Positions 1-8,952 of a stretch of DNA of 64,000 bases are shown in pieces. Within the stretch, counting starts at the first letter, position 1; every line of letters starts with the position of its first letter. Made by a program: the position numbers and the translations under genes. The notes beneath the pieces were generated by a model, which was not told the origin of the DNA, ran no database searches, and saw only the letters and a list, made by a program, of their open reading frames with translations. Source of the stretch: Saprospiraceae bacterium (GTDB lineage: Bacteria > Bacteroidota > Bacteroidia > Chitinophagales > Saprospiraceae); contig JAEUUU010000166.1 of the NCBI GenBank assembly GCA_016787345.1, positions 1 through 64,000 on the forward strand, written 5' to 3'.

Positions 1-1845
1 CCCGACCGGCTGGTCGTGGACCTTCCCCGGCGGTACGCCTGCAACTTCCACGGAACAAAATCCGGTGGTGACGTTCAATCAGGACGGCACGGTGACGGCT
101 ACTTTGGTGGTTTTCAACGGCGTATGTACCGACACGACCACGCTGAACGTGGAGATCGATATCATCGATGACGAAATCAGCAACCCTGCGGGCGTTTGCG
201 CCGGCGGTTCGGTTGCACTGAACCCCGACGGCAACGCAGCCTACACCTACCAGTGGGCATCCATCCCGGCCGATCCGAGTCTCGATCCAAACAGCCCGAA
301 CCCGACGGTGTCGCCGATGGTGACAACGACCTACTACGTTACGATCACCAACGGCGCTTGCGTCGTGGTGGATTCGGCCGTATTAGATGTTATTCCTACG
401 CCAGAAGCGGCTATGGCAATCACCGTCGAGAAATGCGCAGTTGAAGCATTGGTGCAATTTGGCGACCAGAGTGCCGGCAATCCGACAAGTTGGCAATGGA
501 ATTTCCCGGGTGGCGTTCCGTCGACATCCAACGATCAAAACCCGGCGGTGACTTATAACCAAAACGGCACATTCACAGCCACTTTGATTGCATCAAATGG
601 TGATTGCGCCGATACGACTACGCAAGAAGTAACCATTAATATTGTAAATGACCTGGTCGACAACCCGCCGGCAATCTGCGCAGGTGGCGCCGTCGAACTG
701 AATCCGGATGGCAACCTCGACTACACTTATCAATGGTCTGCCGACCCAGCCGACCCCAATCTCGACCCCGACAATCCGAACCCGACCGTTTCGCCCTCCG
801 AAACAACCAATTATTACGTGACCATCACCAATGGCGTTTGTGTGGTACTGGACACTGCCCAGGCCACGGTCACGCCGGTACCGGATGCGGCGATGATTTA
901 TGCTTTTGAAAAATGTGTCGGCGAAGCCACGGTCCAATTTACGGACCAATCGACAGGCAACCCGACCGGCTGGTTGTGGACCTTACCCGGCGGCACGCCT
1001 GCAACTTCCACGGAACAAAATCCGCTGGTGACATTCAGCCAGGACGGCACCGTAACCGCAACATTGATTGCATTCAATGGTATCTGCGCTGATACGACCA
1101 CACAGGAGGTAGTGATCAACATAGTAAACGACCAGGTTGACGACCCCGCAGCAATTTGTGAGGGCAATTCGATTGATTTAAACCCCGACGGCAATCCGGC
1201 TTACGGTTATCAGTGGGGCGCCGATCCAGTCGATCCGAATCTCGACCCGACCAGCCCGAATCCGAATGTTTCGCCTTCGGGCAGTACAAACTACTACGTG
1301 ACGATCACCAATGGCGTGTGTGTGGTACTGGACACTGCCAATGTCACCGTTTTAGCTGCGCCACAGGCAATCGCAGCAGCAGGACAACAAAATTGCCTCG
1401 GCAACGCGGTTGTTCAGTTCACCGACCAAAGCCTCGGCAATCCGGTTTCATGGCAATGGTCTTTCACGCCTGGCAACCAGACTTCGATCGAAGAAAATCC
1501 AGTTCTGACCTTTAATGAAGACGGCTCGGTAACGGGCACTTTGATTGTTACGAATGCAGCCGGTTGCACAGATACCGCTACTATTTCCATCAATTATTAC
1601 CTTATTGATGACATTGAGGTCAATTCCGGCAACTTCTGCCCCGGCGATTCGGTCCAAATCAATTTGGTATATAACGCCGATTACAACTACCAATGGTCTT
1701 CCGACCCGCTCGATCCTGGGCTTATCGGCAATAGCCCGAATCCGCTCGTTGCTCCGTCGCAAGCCACTTCCTATTTTGTAACAATTACCAATGGTACGTG
1801 TATCTATCAGGATACGGCAGTTGTGACCCCTTATCCTGGCGGCGC
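1..1845 (+). repeat. 480-nt in-frame tandem repeat, four units
   Basis: Equivalent positions recur exactly every 480 bases (1, 481, 961, 1441; also 301, 781, 1261, 1741), each unit encoding one 160-residue PKD plus Ig-like module. Similarity is mosaic: bases 1-60 and 961-1020 differ at only three positions, whereas unit 2 is divergent there; around 781-870 unit 2 closely matches unit 3. Unit 4 is the most diverged. The array continues off the left edge. Confidence 0.88.
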
Positions 1846-2842
1846 TTTGGAAGCATCGGACGACAGGATTGTTTGCGATTCCACACCGATAATCATCGAG
1901 GTGTTGAACAGCAACGGCGCTCAGTTTCAGTGGTCGGAATCGCCGGATTTCAATCCCGTGCTGGCTACCGGCGACAGTTTGACCGTGATTCCCGGCGATG
2001 GAAAATACTACTACGTACGAACGCTGGATGCCTTCTGTCCTGGGCTTGATTCCGTTTGGGTAGCCAACGCAGCGGTTGAGGTCGAAGCAGATCAACATCA
2101 GATCGACATTTGCCTTGGAAGTACTGCAGATCTCATGATCAACAATTTAAATCCAAACGACAACCTGACATACCACTGGATTCCCGACCTGCCTTCGGTA
2201 GGTAATCCGACCGTGGAGCCGCAGGATACCACGATTTATACAGCAATCGTGACCAATCAATTTGGTTGCGTGGATACGCTTTCCTTCCAGGTAAACGTGT
2301 TGCTGATCGCTGCAGAAGCACAGATTACAGGAAAAGCAGTGATTTGCCCGGGCGACTCCACGATACTCGTCGTAACGCCTGCCGGCGGAACCTCATATTC
2401 TTACGAATGGGAGCCTGCCAGCTCTTTGTCCAATCCGTTTGATTCGCTCACGTATGCATTTCCGACCGAAACGACGACTTACTTCGTGACCGTCACAGCC
2501 CTGAACACGGAGTGCACGGCAACGGCCGAGGTATCGGTGGAATTGATGACGGGAGAATGTGTGGAACCGTATATTTTCGTACCCAAGGCATTTACGCCCA
2601 ATTACGACGGCAACAACGACTTGTTCCTGGTGAGAGGGGTAAATATCACTGAGATCTATTTTGTTGTGTTCAACCGCTGGGGTGAAAAGATGTACGAAAC
2701 ATCCGACCCCAAACACACCGGTTGGGACGGTACGTATAACGGGAAAGAACTCACACCGGATTCGTATGGCTGGTACCTGCGAGCCACCTGTGGCAACGGC
2801 GCTGTGTACGAAAACCAGGGAAATGTGACGCTATTGAAATAA
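2..2842 (+). CDS. PKD/Ig-like repeat surface protein with gliding-motility-associated C-terminal domain (5' partial)
   Basis: The reading frame is open to the left edge, so the gene starts outside the window; at least 946 residues are present. The visible part consists of repeated ~160-residue modules, each with a PKD-type half (W-x-W core followed by a GT(F/V)TATL strand) and an Ig-like half ending in TTxYYVTITNG. The last ~90 residues form the CHU_C/type B sorting domain: FTPNxDGxND, then FNRWGE and GWDGTYNG. In Bacteroidota that domain directs secretion by the type IX system and cell-surface attachment, so the product is probably an extracellular adhesin-like or structural protein. It converges on nusB with a bidirectional terminator between them. 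The ligand or true role cannot be inferred. Confidence 0.9.
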   Translation, partial: PTGWSWTFPGGTPATSTEQNPVVTFNQDGTVTATLVVFNGVCTDTTTLNVEIDIIDDEISNPAGVCAGGSVALNPDGNAAYTYQWASIPADPSLDPNSPNPTVSPMVTTTYYVTITNGACVVVDSAVLDVIPTPEAAMAITVEKCAVEALVQFGDQSAGNPTSWQWNFPGGVPSTSNDQNPAVTYNQNGTFTATLIASNGDCADTTTQEVTINIVNDLVDNPPAICAGGAVELNPDGNLDYTYQWSADPADPNLDPDNPNPTVSPSETTNYYVTITNGVCVVLDTAQATVTPVPDAAMIYAFEKCVGEATVQFTDQSTGNPTGWLWTLPGGTPATSTEQNPLVTFSQDGTVTATLIAFNGICADTTTQEVVINIVNDQVDDPAAICEGNSIDLNPDGNPAYGYQWGADPVDPNLDPTSPNPNVSPSGSTNYYVTITNGVCVVLDTANVTVLAAPQAIAAAGQQNCLGNAVVQFTDQSLGNPVSWQWSFTPGNQTSIEENPVLTFNEDGSVTGTLIVTNAAGCTDTATISINYYLIDDIEVNSGNFCPGDSVQINLVYNADYNYQWSSDPLDPGLIGNSPNPLVAPSQATSYFVTITNGTCIYQDTAVVTPYPGGALEASDDRIVCDSTPIIIEVLNSNGAQFQWSESPDFNPVLATGDSLTVIPGDGKYYYVRTLDAFCPGLDSVWVANAAVEVEADQHQIDICLGSTADLMINNLNPNDNLTYHWIPDLPSVGNPTVEPQDTTIYTAIVTNQFGCVDTLSFQVNVLLIAAEAQITGKAVICPGDSTILVVTPAGGTSYSYEWEPASSLSNPFDSLTYAFPTETTTYFVTVTALNTECTATAEVSVELMTGECVEPYIFVPKAFTPNYDGNNDLFLVRGVNITEIYFVVFNRWGEKMYETSDPKHTGWDGTYNGKELTPDSYGWYLRATCGNGAVYENQGNVTLLK

Positions 2843-2868
2843 AACGCGCACGCTCCGGCTAAAAATGA

Positions 2869-2904
2869 AAAAGGGCTCGCAGATTCGAATCTGCGAGCCC
2901 TTTT
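2869..2904. terminator. bidirectional intrinsic terminator
   Basis: A perfect 28-base palindrome (2873-2900) is flanked by an A run on the left and a T run on the right. It lies between two convergent genes, the repeat protein and nusB, so it can end transcription in both directions. Confidence 0.85.
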
Positions 2905-2929
2905 ATATTCGGTATGAAAAGTGAAAGAC

Positions 2930-3865
2930 TTATTCCACCAAGCCCCGACCCTCTTTTACGATTTTGTCTTCTTTGACCAGTTTCTTCATCAGCCGATCGA
3001 GAATGCCGTTGATAAAGTCTTTGCTTTTGTCCGTGGAGTAAATCTTGGAGATTTCGACAAATTCGTTCAACGTAACTTTTGTCGGAATGGTCGGGAAGTG
3101 CAGCAGTTCGCAAAGCGCCATTTTCAGCATAATCATGTCCAGGATGGCTACGCGATCGGAATCCCAGTTTTTCAACATAGGTTCAATCTGAGCCAGCAGC
3201 GCCTGGTCTTCCTGGCAGGTTTTGCGCAGGAGTTGCTCACCAAAATCGCGAACGGTTTCATCCGAAGGCTCAAATTCTTTATAAAAATCGCCCTGGAGCG
3301 GCATGGCTTTCATGGTTTTTTTCATGGCGCCAACCACCAGTGACTCGTCGTCCTGCCAGTTGTTGTACCGGTCTTCGGTCATTTCGGTAAAAAGGTCGTT
3401 GTTGACCAAAAAGCGGTAAAGTTCCAGCAGAATTTTGTTGTGATCCTGCTCCGTGGGTTCCGGCAAGTCGAGATACGCCTTGTATTCGGGCGTATCGGCA
3501 AACATCTGATAGATGCGGCGAATGAGATCCTCGTCCAGATTCTCGTTTGACTTGAATTTCTCTACGATATGCAGAAAATCAATGTGATTGGCGAGGCTTT
3601 TAACGAGCGGATTGTCGTACAAGCGTGGCGTAAACGTTTTGTCCTCATCACTGGGAAGCAACTTCGCAGCGCGGGTTTCCGCGTCTTTTTCTGCCTGCTG
3701 AGTTACTTTCAGCAGTAAATTCAGTTGGAATACATAAATCTCGAAGGCCTTCCAGATGCCGTCGTTGTATTCTTTCAGGAGATCGGGGAAACTGATTTGT
3801 TCATCCCGGTTAAGCATGTACAGCAACTGCATTACTTTAATGCGGACGCTACGACGGCTAAGCAT
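2930..3865 (-). CDS. nusB: transcription antitermination factor NusB
   Basis: 311 residues. The N-terminus (LSRRSVRIKVMQLLYML) and the C-terminal part (WDSDRVAILDMIMLKMALCE, then PTKVTLNEFVEISKIYSTDKS) are typical of NusB, the RNA-binding protein that with NusE/S10 binds boxA RNA and supports antitermination of rRNA operons. The protein is about twice the length of enterobacterial NusB because a long charged helical region separates the first helix from the C-terminal core; that long form is usual in Bacteroidota. It lies downstream of a secreted-protein gene and the heptose kinase gene on the same strand and may share their transcript. No clear promoter is visible directly upstream. Confidence 0.93.
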   Translation of the reverse strand: MLSRRSVRIKVMQLLYMLNRDEQISFPDLLKEYNDGIWKAFEIYVFQLNLLLKVTQQAEKDAETRAAKLLPSDEDKTFTPRLYDNPLVKSLANHIDFLHIVEKFKSNENLDEDLIRRIYQMFADTPEYKAYLDLPEPTEQDHNKILLELYRFLVNNDLFTEMTEDRYNNWQDDESLVVGAMKKTMKAMPLQGDFYKEFEPSDETVRDFGEQLLRKTCQEDQALLAQIEPMLKNWDSDRVAILDMIMLKMALCELLHFPTIPTKVTLNEFVEISKIYSTDKSKDFINGILDRLMKKLVKEDKIVKEGRGLVE

Positions 3866-3947
3866 AAAACTGTCAAAAAACGTTTAAGTGGTAAATAGAA
3901 ATTTTCCGCCGCAAAGAAACGAAATCTTTCCCAAATTCGTCACGCGT

Positions 3948-4988
3948 TCAAATTTTCACCAAACGGCATACAGAGTACCCCTGTTCGGTTTGCAATCGGA
4001 GAAAATAGATGCCCGGCGCCTCGTTGTCGAGTTGCAGGTCGAAACTTTCAGCAGGAGTATTGTGCTTTTGTACAGTTTGCCCCGCGCTGTTGAGCAGTTC
4101 GAGCAGAACGTTTTGTGGTCGGTCGGCCGACCAGTTTATCCTGACAAGCCCGGTTGTGGGGTTCGGGGCAGCATCAAAACGCGTGAGCCCAGAGTATGTA
4201 TCGTCGACGCCAACGGATTCCGATACAATTGCAATGTCATCAATCTGGAGAATGTAATCATCCCGTGAGTCGTGTAAAAAAGCAATGTAAACAGACTGGC
4301 CGGCATACTGCGCCAGGCTAACCGAATGCGGCTCCAGCCGGCCATGGAAGTAAGGCGCCAGCCCGCCCTCCGGCAATTCCGTGGTATCGACAAAGTAATA
4401 ATTGGTGTCGGTAAAGCCATTGGCGTGTATGTACCCGGGCGAAAAGGTGTAATGAGCCATATTGAGCGAACCTGCAGAGTCGGTACTCACCATTTGCGCC
4501 GCGATAAACACCGTATCGTATTCATAGACATCGGCAAGAGGGTCGTTCGAGCCGGCTGACACCAACACTTTGTAGCCGTCGCAGTACAAGGGCCCCTGCA
4601 ATGCGAGCGACTTCCACGACAACTGGTAACTGCCATTTGCCACGTATATCGGCGGAGTAATCAACCAGTTGCGATTTTGAAGAAAGATGCCGGCTCGGAA
4701 AGAACAACTGGTAAAACAACTGTTGTTGGAGGGCTCATTGGTGCCCAAATCACTTTCATGGTACCACTCGCCAGGGGTGACGCCAAAATTTTGAGCGCAG
4801 GTGGAATGGGTGCCATCCTGGTTAAAATTAACCCAGTCCAAATCGTAGCCCGTGGGGAGCGTCAGCATTACATCTGACGGATCTTCCTGGAAATTTTGAA
4901 CAAATACGGTGTCTGGCGAAAAAAAAGCCTGACTAACAGCCTGGAAGGAGCATCCAAGACCAATGACGGAGGCGAAAAAGGCTTTCAT
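3948..4988 (-). CDS. secreted protein with choice-of-anchor-like domain and T9SS type A sorting signal
   Basis: 346 residues. A signal peptide of about 19 residues (ends near AVSQA) is followed by a beta-rich domain containing Cys pairs and the segments NWLITPPIYV and LQIDDIAIV, typical of the choice-of-anchor J/MAM-like folds found in Bacteroidota exoproteins. The last ~70 residues (NPTTGLVRI ... APGIYFLRL ... RLVKI) form a type A type IX secretion sorting domain. The product is therefore predicted to be exported and released or surface-attached. The start lies 3 bases after the rfaE1-like stop codon, suggesting cotranscription, though no functional link is evident. Substrate and role are unknown. 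Confidence 0.85.
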   Translation of the reverse strand: MKAFFASVIGLGCSFQAVSQAFFSPDTVFVQNFQEDPSDVMLTLPTGYDLDWVNFNQDGTHSTCAQNFGVTPGEWYHESDLGTNEPSNNSCFTSCSFRAGIFLQNRNWLITPPIYVANGSYQLSWKSLALQGPLYCDGYKVLVSAGSNDPLADVYEYDTVFIAAQMVSTDSAGSLNMAHYTFSPGYIHANGFTDTNYYFVDTTELPEGGLAPYFHGRLEPHSVSLAQYAGQSVYIAFLHDSRDDYILQIDDIAIVSESVGVDDTYSGLTRFDAAPNPTTGLVRINWSADRPQNVLLELLNSAGQTVQKHNTPAESFDLQLDNEAPGIYFLRLQTEQGYSVCRLVKI

Positions 4989-4991
4989 GAT

Positions 4992-5987
4992 TTATGTTGT
5001 TTGGTATAACCAACGATCAAATTCACGTTCGAGAATCGCGCGATCCACAGGCACCACACCGGGAAACTCACAAACCTGCCCCCCCGATAAATTGGACAAT
5101 ACGGCGATCGTTTCCAGCGAAAGCCCTGCCGCAAGTCCCAAGGTTGCCACGCTAATCACAGTATCACCTGCTCCGCTGACGTCGGCAATGTTTCGCGCAA
5201 CTGTCGGGTAAATACGCCCATCCCCATCCCCGGCATCCAAATATAAGCCTTTTTCAGACAAGGTGATCATGGTCAGTCGGTTATTCAGGCGATTGCGCAG
5301 ATAATCGGATGCATTTGCGAGAGAATCCGGATCGGTTTGTACCGGAAACGGTGCGCTGTCGCGTATTTCTTTCAAATTGGGTTTGAACAAATCGACATTC
5401 CGATAGGCAAAAAAATTGGCTTTTTTGGGATCAACAGTGGTTAAAACGCGCCGTTCGCGAGCCAAATTGATGAGGGATTCAATCAGGTCCGGCGTCAGCA
5501 CGCCTTTGTTGTAGTCTTGAAAAATAACAGCTTTTATTTTTCCCGAATCCAGCAAATTCCGTACGATTTGGACCAAGGCTCCGGTTTCTTCCGGTGTAAT
5601 ATCACCGGTATCTTCCTGGTCGATCCGCAACATTTGCTGGTTATTGCCCAAAACGCGCGTTTTGACGGTTGTTCGGCGCTGAGAGGAGCGCAGCAAACCT
5701 TCCGGACTGATGCCATGCTGTGGTAACAGTGCCTGAAAAATTCCGCCGTCGGCGTCATTTCCTACGACGCTGCACAAAATCGGATGACCGCCCAGGGCGC
5801 GAATATTGAGCGCAACATTGGCCGCCCCGCCCAGCCGGTCTTCCATGCCGCGCTGCAGCACGACCGGTACCGGAGCCTCTGGTGAAATACGGCTCACCGT
5901 GCCGGTCAGATAGCGGTCGAGCATCACGTCGCCAACGACGAGTATGTGCTGGCCTTCAATTTGTTGTAGAATTTCTTTTGCGTTCAA
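4992..5987 (-). CDS. rfaE1: D-glycero-beta-D-manno-heptose-7-phosphate kinase (PfkB family)
   Basis: 331 residues, the length of a stand-alone RfaE1/HldE kinase domain without the nucleotidyltransferase half. The enzyme phosphorylates heptose 7-phosphate at C1 in ADP-heptose synthesis for lipopolysaccharide. Visible signatures: GDVMLDRYLTG near residues 19-30, RISPEAPVPVV at 33-43 (characteristic of the heptose-kinase branch), GGAANVALN at 53-61 and the PfkB anion-hole motif GAGDT at 272-276, with Asp275 as the predicted catalytic base. It is the first gene of a minus-strand run ending in nusB. No other heptose pathway gene is in the window. Other PfkB sugar kinases are less likely given the N-terminal motif. 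Confidence 0.9.
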   Translation of the reverse strand: MNAKEILQQIEGQHILVVGDVMLDRYLTGTVSRISPEAPVPVVLQRGMEDRLGGAANVALNIRALGGHPILCSVVGNDADGGIFQALLPQHGISPEGLLRSSQRRTTVKTRVLGNNQQMLRIDQEDTGDITPEETGALVQIVRNLLDSGKIKAVIFQDYNKGVLTPDLIESLINLARERRVLTTVDPKKANFFAYRNVDLFKPNLKEIRDSAPFPVQTDPDSLANASDYLRNRLNNRLTMITLSEKGLYLDAGDGDGRIYPTVARNIADVSGAGDTVISVATLGLAAGLSLETIAVLSNLSGGQVCEFPGVVPVDRAILEREFDRWLYQTT

Positions 5988-6015
5988 TGGTCCTGTTTTT
6001 TTGCGACCGGCAAGT

Positions 6016-6918
6016 CTACCGGGTCATTTTCTTTTTCCAATAACGCATCAGGCCGGCGACAGACATAAAGGCCGGATTGGCGGCTTCATAGCGTTGAATC
6101 AAATATTCGTCCGCACCTGCTTCTTTTAGTTGAGCGGCAACAAAAGCCTTGAATTGCTCAACCAGATCGGTCGGCGGCTCAGGCATTTCGGCGTATGGCT
6201 TCATCCAGTTTGCCCACGACAAAAGATTGGTTTCCAGCACGTCCAAATGCCTGTTTTTTTCATAAACAGCGTCGTAATGCGTCAAATACAACGTTTCCGA
6301 GGGTAGTTCGCGCAACAATTGAATGGATTGCTGCCAGGCTTCCACATCAATATCGGGCGGTGGACAAGGAGGCTGTACAGGGCCATTGCCAATGCGAACA
6401 CCTGCAACGTCGCCGGTAAATACCACCGACCCGGTTCCTTCTCCCAACTGCCAGGCAATATGATGAATGGCATGGCCAGGAGTGTAATGCGCAACCATCG
6501 GCAACCCGAATAAATCGACCGATTGGCCGTGTTCCGGCGCATGAAGCCGATCCGTCGGGATCGGCCGCATTTCACCCCAGAGCCGGTCCATCGCATCGCC
6601 ATAGATCTGACGTGCCGAATTGTACAGCCTTTCCGGCGCTGCCAAATGCGGCAACCCCTTGGGGTGCACCCAGATGTCGGCGCCGCGTTCGGCCCACACC
6701 CAGGCGGCGCCGGCATGGTCGAAATGTATATGGCTCAGAAAAACAATCCGAATATCATCGGGATTAAAACCTTTTTGCCGGATGGCATCATCCAGATGGG
6801 GCAGGGTAGAGGCGGGGCCGCATTCCACCAGCGCCAGCCCGGCGGGGTGTTCGAGCAGAAATACTGCGATAGCGTGGTCGAGGCCCTGAAATTCCAGGTC
6901 GAGCGTATGGATCTTCAT
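6016..6918 (-). CDS. MBL-fold metallo-hydrolase
   Basis: About 300 residues from the ATG at 6918; a longer frame exists to 7008 but would run through the terminator of the upstream gene, so the internal ATG is preferred. HIHFDH at residues 63-68 gives the metal-binding HxHxDH motif of the metallo-beta-lactamase fold, followed by later ligand histidines in TPGHAIHH and an Asp in FTGDV. The C-terminal ~80 residues are helical. Proteins of this type hydrolyse thioesters, lactones or other esters; the substrate here cannot be told. It lies between the acyl-CoA dehydrogenase and the heptose kinase genes, 28 bases upstream of the latter, on the same strand. Confidence 0.85.
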   Translation of the reverse strand: MKIHTLDLEFQGLDHAIAVFLLEHPAGLALVECGPASTLPHLDDAIRQKGFNPDDIRIVFLSHIHFDHAGAAWVWAERGADIWVHPKGLPHLAAPERLYNSARQIYGDAMDRLWGEMRPIPTDRLHAPEHGQSVDLFGLPMVAHYTPGHAIHHIAWQLGEGTGSVVFTGDVAGVRIGNGPVQPPCPPPDIDVEAWQQSIQLLRELPSETLYLTHYDAVYEKNRHLDVLETNLLSWANWMKPYAEMPEPPTDLVEQFKAFVAAQLKEAGADEYLIQRYEAANPAFMSVAGLMRYWKKKMTR

Positions 6919-6960
6919 GCAGAAATTTGTGGCTGCAAAGGTGAGAAGCTTCGCATAAAA

Positions 6961-6999
6961 AATAATAAAAATTGCCCTTGCCGGGAGACGGCAAGGGCA
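6961..6999 (-). terminator. intrinsic terminator of the acyl-CoA dehydrogenase gene
   Basis: An 11-bp GC-rich stem (6973-6983 with 6989-6999) and a 5-base loop are followed on the minus strand by a T-rich tract (complement of 6961-6972). It starts about 30 bases past the dehydrogenase stop codon. Confidence 0.82.
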
Positions 7000-7031
7000 G
7001 CAAAACAAAACAAACTATGGGAAAGCTCGGG

Positions 7032-8180
7032 TCAGCCTTTCAGCACTTCCCTGGCTATCACCAGTTTCTGAATTTCGGATGTACCTTCCCCGATGGTACA
7101 GAGTTTGGAATCGCGGTAGAATTTTTCCACCGGAAAATCTTTGGTATAGCCGTATCCGCCGTGTACCTGTACGGCATCGGTACTTACCCGCACAGCGACT
7201 TCGGAGGCGTAGTATTTGGCCATGGCGGCCTCTCTCGTATGGGTTTGTTTGTGGTTTTTTAAGTCGGCGGCATTGCGGGTCAGCAATTCGGCTGCTTCGA
7301 TACTGGTGGCCATATCAGCCAGTTTGAAACTGATGGCCTGGAAATTGGCGATCGGTTGCCCAAACTGGTGGCGCTCCTTGGCGTAACGAACAGAGGCTTC
7401 GTAGGCGCCCTTCGCGATACCCAGGGAAAGCGCGGCGATGGAAATACGGCCACCGTCCAGGATTTTCATTGACTGAATAAACCCTTCCCCTTCCTGGCCG
7501 AGTATTTGGCTTTTATGCAAACGACAGTTGTCAAAAATCAATTCGGCCGTTTCGCTGGCGCGCATGCCTAGTTTGTTTTCTTTTTTGCCGGCATGAAATC
7601 CTGGCGTGCCGCGTTCGACGACAAAGGCCGTCATGCCCCGGCTGTCAAGCAACTCGCCCGTCCGGACAATGACCACGGCTACGTCGCCGGATTTACCGTG
7701 CGTGATCCAGTTTTTTGTACCGTTGATGACGTAATGATCACCGTCGCGCACCGCCACACACTGCATTCGGCCGGCGTCGGAACCGGTATTGGCTTCGGTC
7801 AGTCCCCAGGCGCCGATCCATTGGCCGCTGGCGAGTTTGGGCAGGTATTTGTGTTTTTGTTCCTCCGTGCCGAACGTCAGAATGTGGTTGGTACACAGAG
7901 AGTTGTGCGCCGCCACGCTCAGGCCGATCGAGCCGCAGACTTTGGCAATTTCCTCGATTACGGTGATGTATTCCTGATAACCCAGGCCTGCTCCACCGTA
8001 TGCTTCGGGTACCAAAACACCCATGAAGCCATGCTCGCCCATTTGATGAAAAAGATCTACGGGAAAATGTTGCGCCTCATCCCATTCCATGACATAAGGC
8101 CGAATATGCGTTTCAGCAAAATCGCGCGCACTCTCGCGAATAAGTTGATGATTGTCCGTGTGCTGGGCAGTACTCACCAT
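7032..8180 (-). CDS. acyl-CoA dehydrogenase
   Basis: 382 residues, the standard length for the short/medium-chain acyl-CoA dehydrogenase family, FAD enzymes that form the 2,3-double bond of acyl-CoA esters and pass electrons to ETF. Seen: the FAD-binding segment [14 protein letters not shown], the [10 protein letters not shown] loop, [20 protein letters not shown] near the C-terminus and GEGTSEIQ, in which Glu365 matches the catalytic base position. Close to butyryl-, glutaryl- or isovaleryl-type enzymes; the sequence alone does not fix the chain length. It appears to be monocistronic, with a terminator downstream. ETF genes are not in the window. Confidence 0.92.
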   Translation of the reverse strand: MVSTAQHTDNHQLIRESARDFAETHIRPYVMEWDEAQHFPVDLFHQMGEHGFMGVLVPEAYGGAGLGYQEYITVIEEIAKVCGSIGLSVAAHNSLCTNHILTFGTEEQKHKYLPKLASGQWIGAWGLTEANTGSDAGRMQCVAVRDGDHYVINGTKNWITHGKSGDVAVVIVRTGELLDSRGMTAFVVERGTPGFHAGKKENKLGMRASETAELIFDNCRLHKSQILGQEGEGFIQSMKILDGGRISIAALSLGIAKGAYEASVRYAKERHQFGQPIANFQAISFKLADMATSIEAAELLTRNAADLKNHKQTHTREAAMAKYYASEVAVRVSTDAVQVHGGYGYTKDFPVEKFYRDSKLCTIGEGTSEIQKLVIAREVLKG

Positions 8181-8261
8181 GGTTCTAATTTATTGGTCAG
8201 GTCAATTGATCGTGCACAAGCCCGCAAAGTGGTGGTTGGCCTGGCGACTGCAATAGTACGG

Positions 8262-8269
8262 CAAAAGTA
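8262..8269 (-). promoter_or_regulatory. candidate -7 promoter box for the acyl-CoA dehydrogenase gene
   Basis: The minus strand reads TACTTTTG, a match to the Bacteroidota -7 consensus TAnnTTTG, about 80 bases upstream of the start codon. No well-spaced -33 TTTG is evident, so the call is tentative. Confidence 0.35.
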
Positions 8270-8373
8270 TGGCCACTCTTGCGCTGATTCGCCCAAACGC
8301 TGTATTCGGGCGACGGTTCACGCAAAAAGTTGAATTAACACACGGGAAAAGGTAAAAAAGGTAGCCGCCTTAT

Positions 8374-8805
8374 TCAGGGTTGAAGGGAAATCGTGTGGAA
8401 TTGCTCCAGTTGCGTACCATAATTATCGATGGCCCACAGACGGAACGACACCACGTCGCCGGCCTGAATAGGTTCGGAAGTAGGGCTGCCCAGAAAACGC
8501 GGTATAATTTCCAGTTCGGCCGAAATGCTGTTGGCATTGGCGTGGTTATCGCCCAGCAACACCCCGCCAAAAACACCATTGACGAAGTAGGCAAACTCCC
8601 ACTGCGTGATAAACTGATCGTCGGAATCCGGCGCCGTGATACTAACCTGTATGTCGAAATTAAGTTTGTCGTCCAGGCTTTGTGTGCCGGATTGATCAAG
8701 GTCGGACCAGGTGACGGCAAAGCGTGAAAGTTCGAGCGGAAAAGGGTCGCGCTGGCAGGAAGAGAGCAGGAGCGCAAATGCACTTAAAAACAGAAATTGC
8801 TTCAT
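8374..8805 (-). CDS. small lipoprotein of unknown function
   Basis: 143 residues from the ATG at 8805. A signal peptide with lipobox LLSSC places the lipidated Cys near residue 17, so the product should sit in the outer or inner membrane. The rest is one beta-rich domain with alternating hydrophobic strands, including a segment that may resemble a beta-sandwich (FDIQVSITAPD, VVSFRLWAIDNYG). A longer frame reaches 8853, but the promoter at 8823-8853 and the signal peptide both favour 8805. It appears monocistronic between rarA and the acyl-CoA dehydrogenase gene. I do not recognise the family. Confidence 0.75.
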   Translation of the reverse strand: MKQFLFLSAFALLLSSCQRDPFPLELSRFAVTWSDLDQSGTQSLDDKLNFDIQVSITAPDSDDQFITQWEFAYFVNGVFGGVLLGDNHANANSISAELEIIPRFLGSPTSEPIQAGDVVSFRLWAIDNYGTQLEQFHTISLQP

Positions 8806-8822
8806 ATGGATCGTTTTGCCAA

Positions 8823-8853
8823 CAAACGTACCGGCCTTTTGATTCGTTGACAA
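8823..8853 (-). promoter_or_regulatory. promoter of the small lipoprotein gene
   Basis: On the minus strand TACGTTTG (8823-8830) matches TAnnTTTG and lies 20 bases downstream of a TTG (8851-8853). The spacing fits the Bacteroidota housekeeping promoter and predicts a leader of roughly 10 bases. Confidence 0.6.
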
Positions 8854-8952
8854 GGAACCCGATCGGGTTTAGCATCGATTTAACCCTTGCAGGATTTTAA
8901 CACGAATAAATTAAATATTTAACAAAACCAATTAACACTAAAAATCATCGCT

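Noticed and set aside
1..1845. Regular 480-base repeats considered as a CRISPR-like or mobile array
   Set aside because: The repeats are in frame, encode PKD/Ig-like modules and have no spacers.
7032..8180. Linking the acyl-CoA dehydrogenase with the Fe-S electron carriers at 50973-53097 as one pathway
   Set aside because: They are 43 kb apart and no ETF gene is visible; the connection would be speculation.
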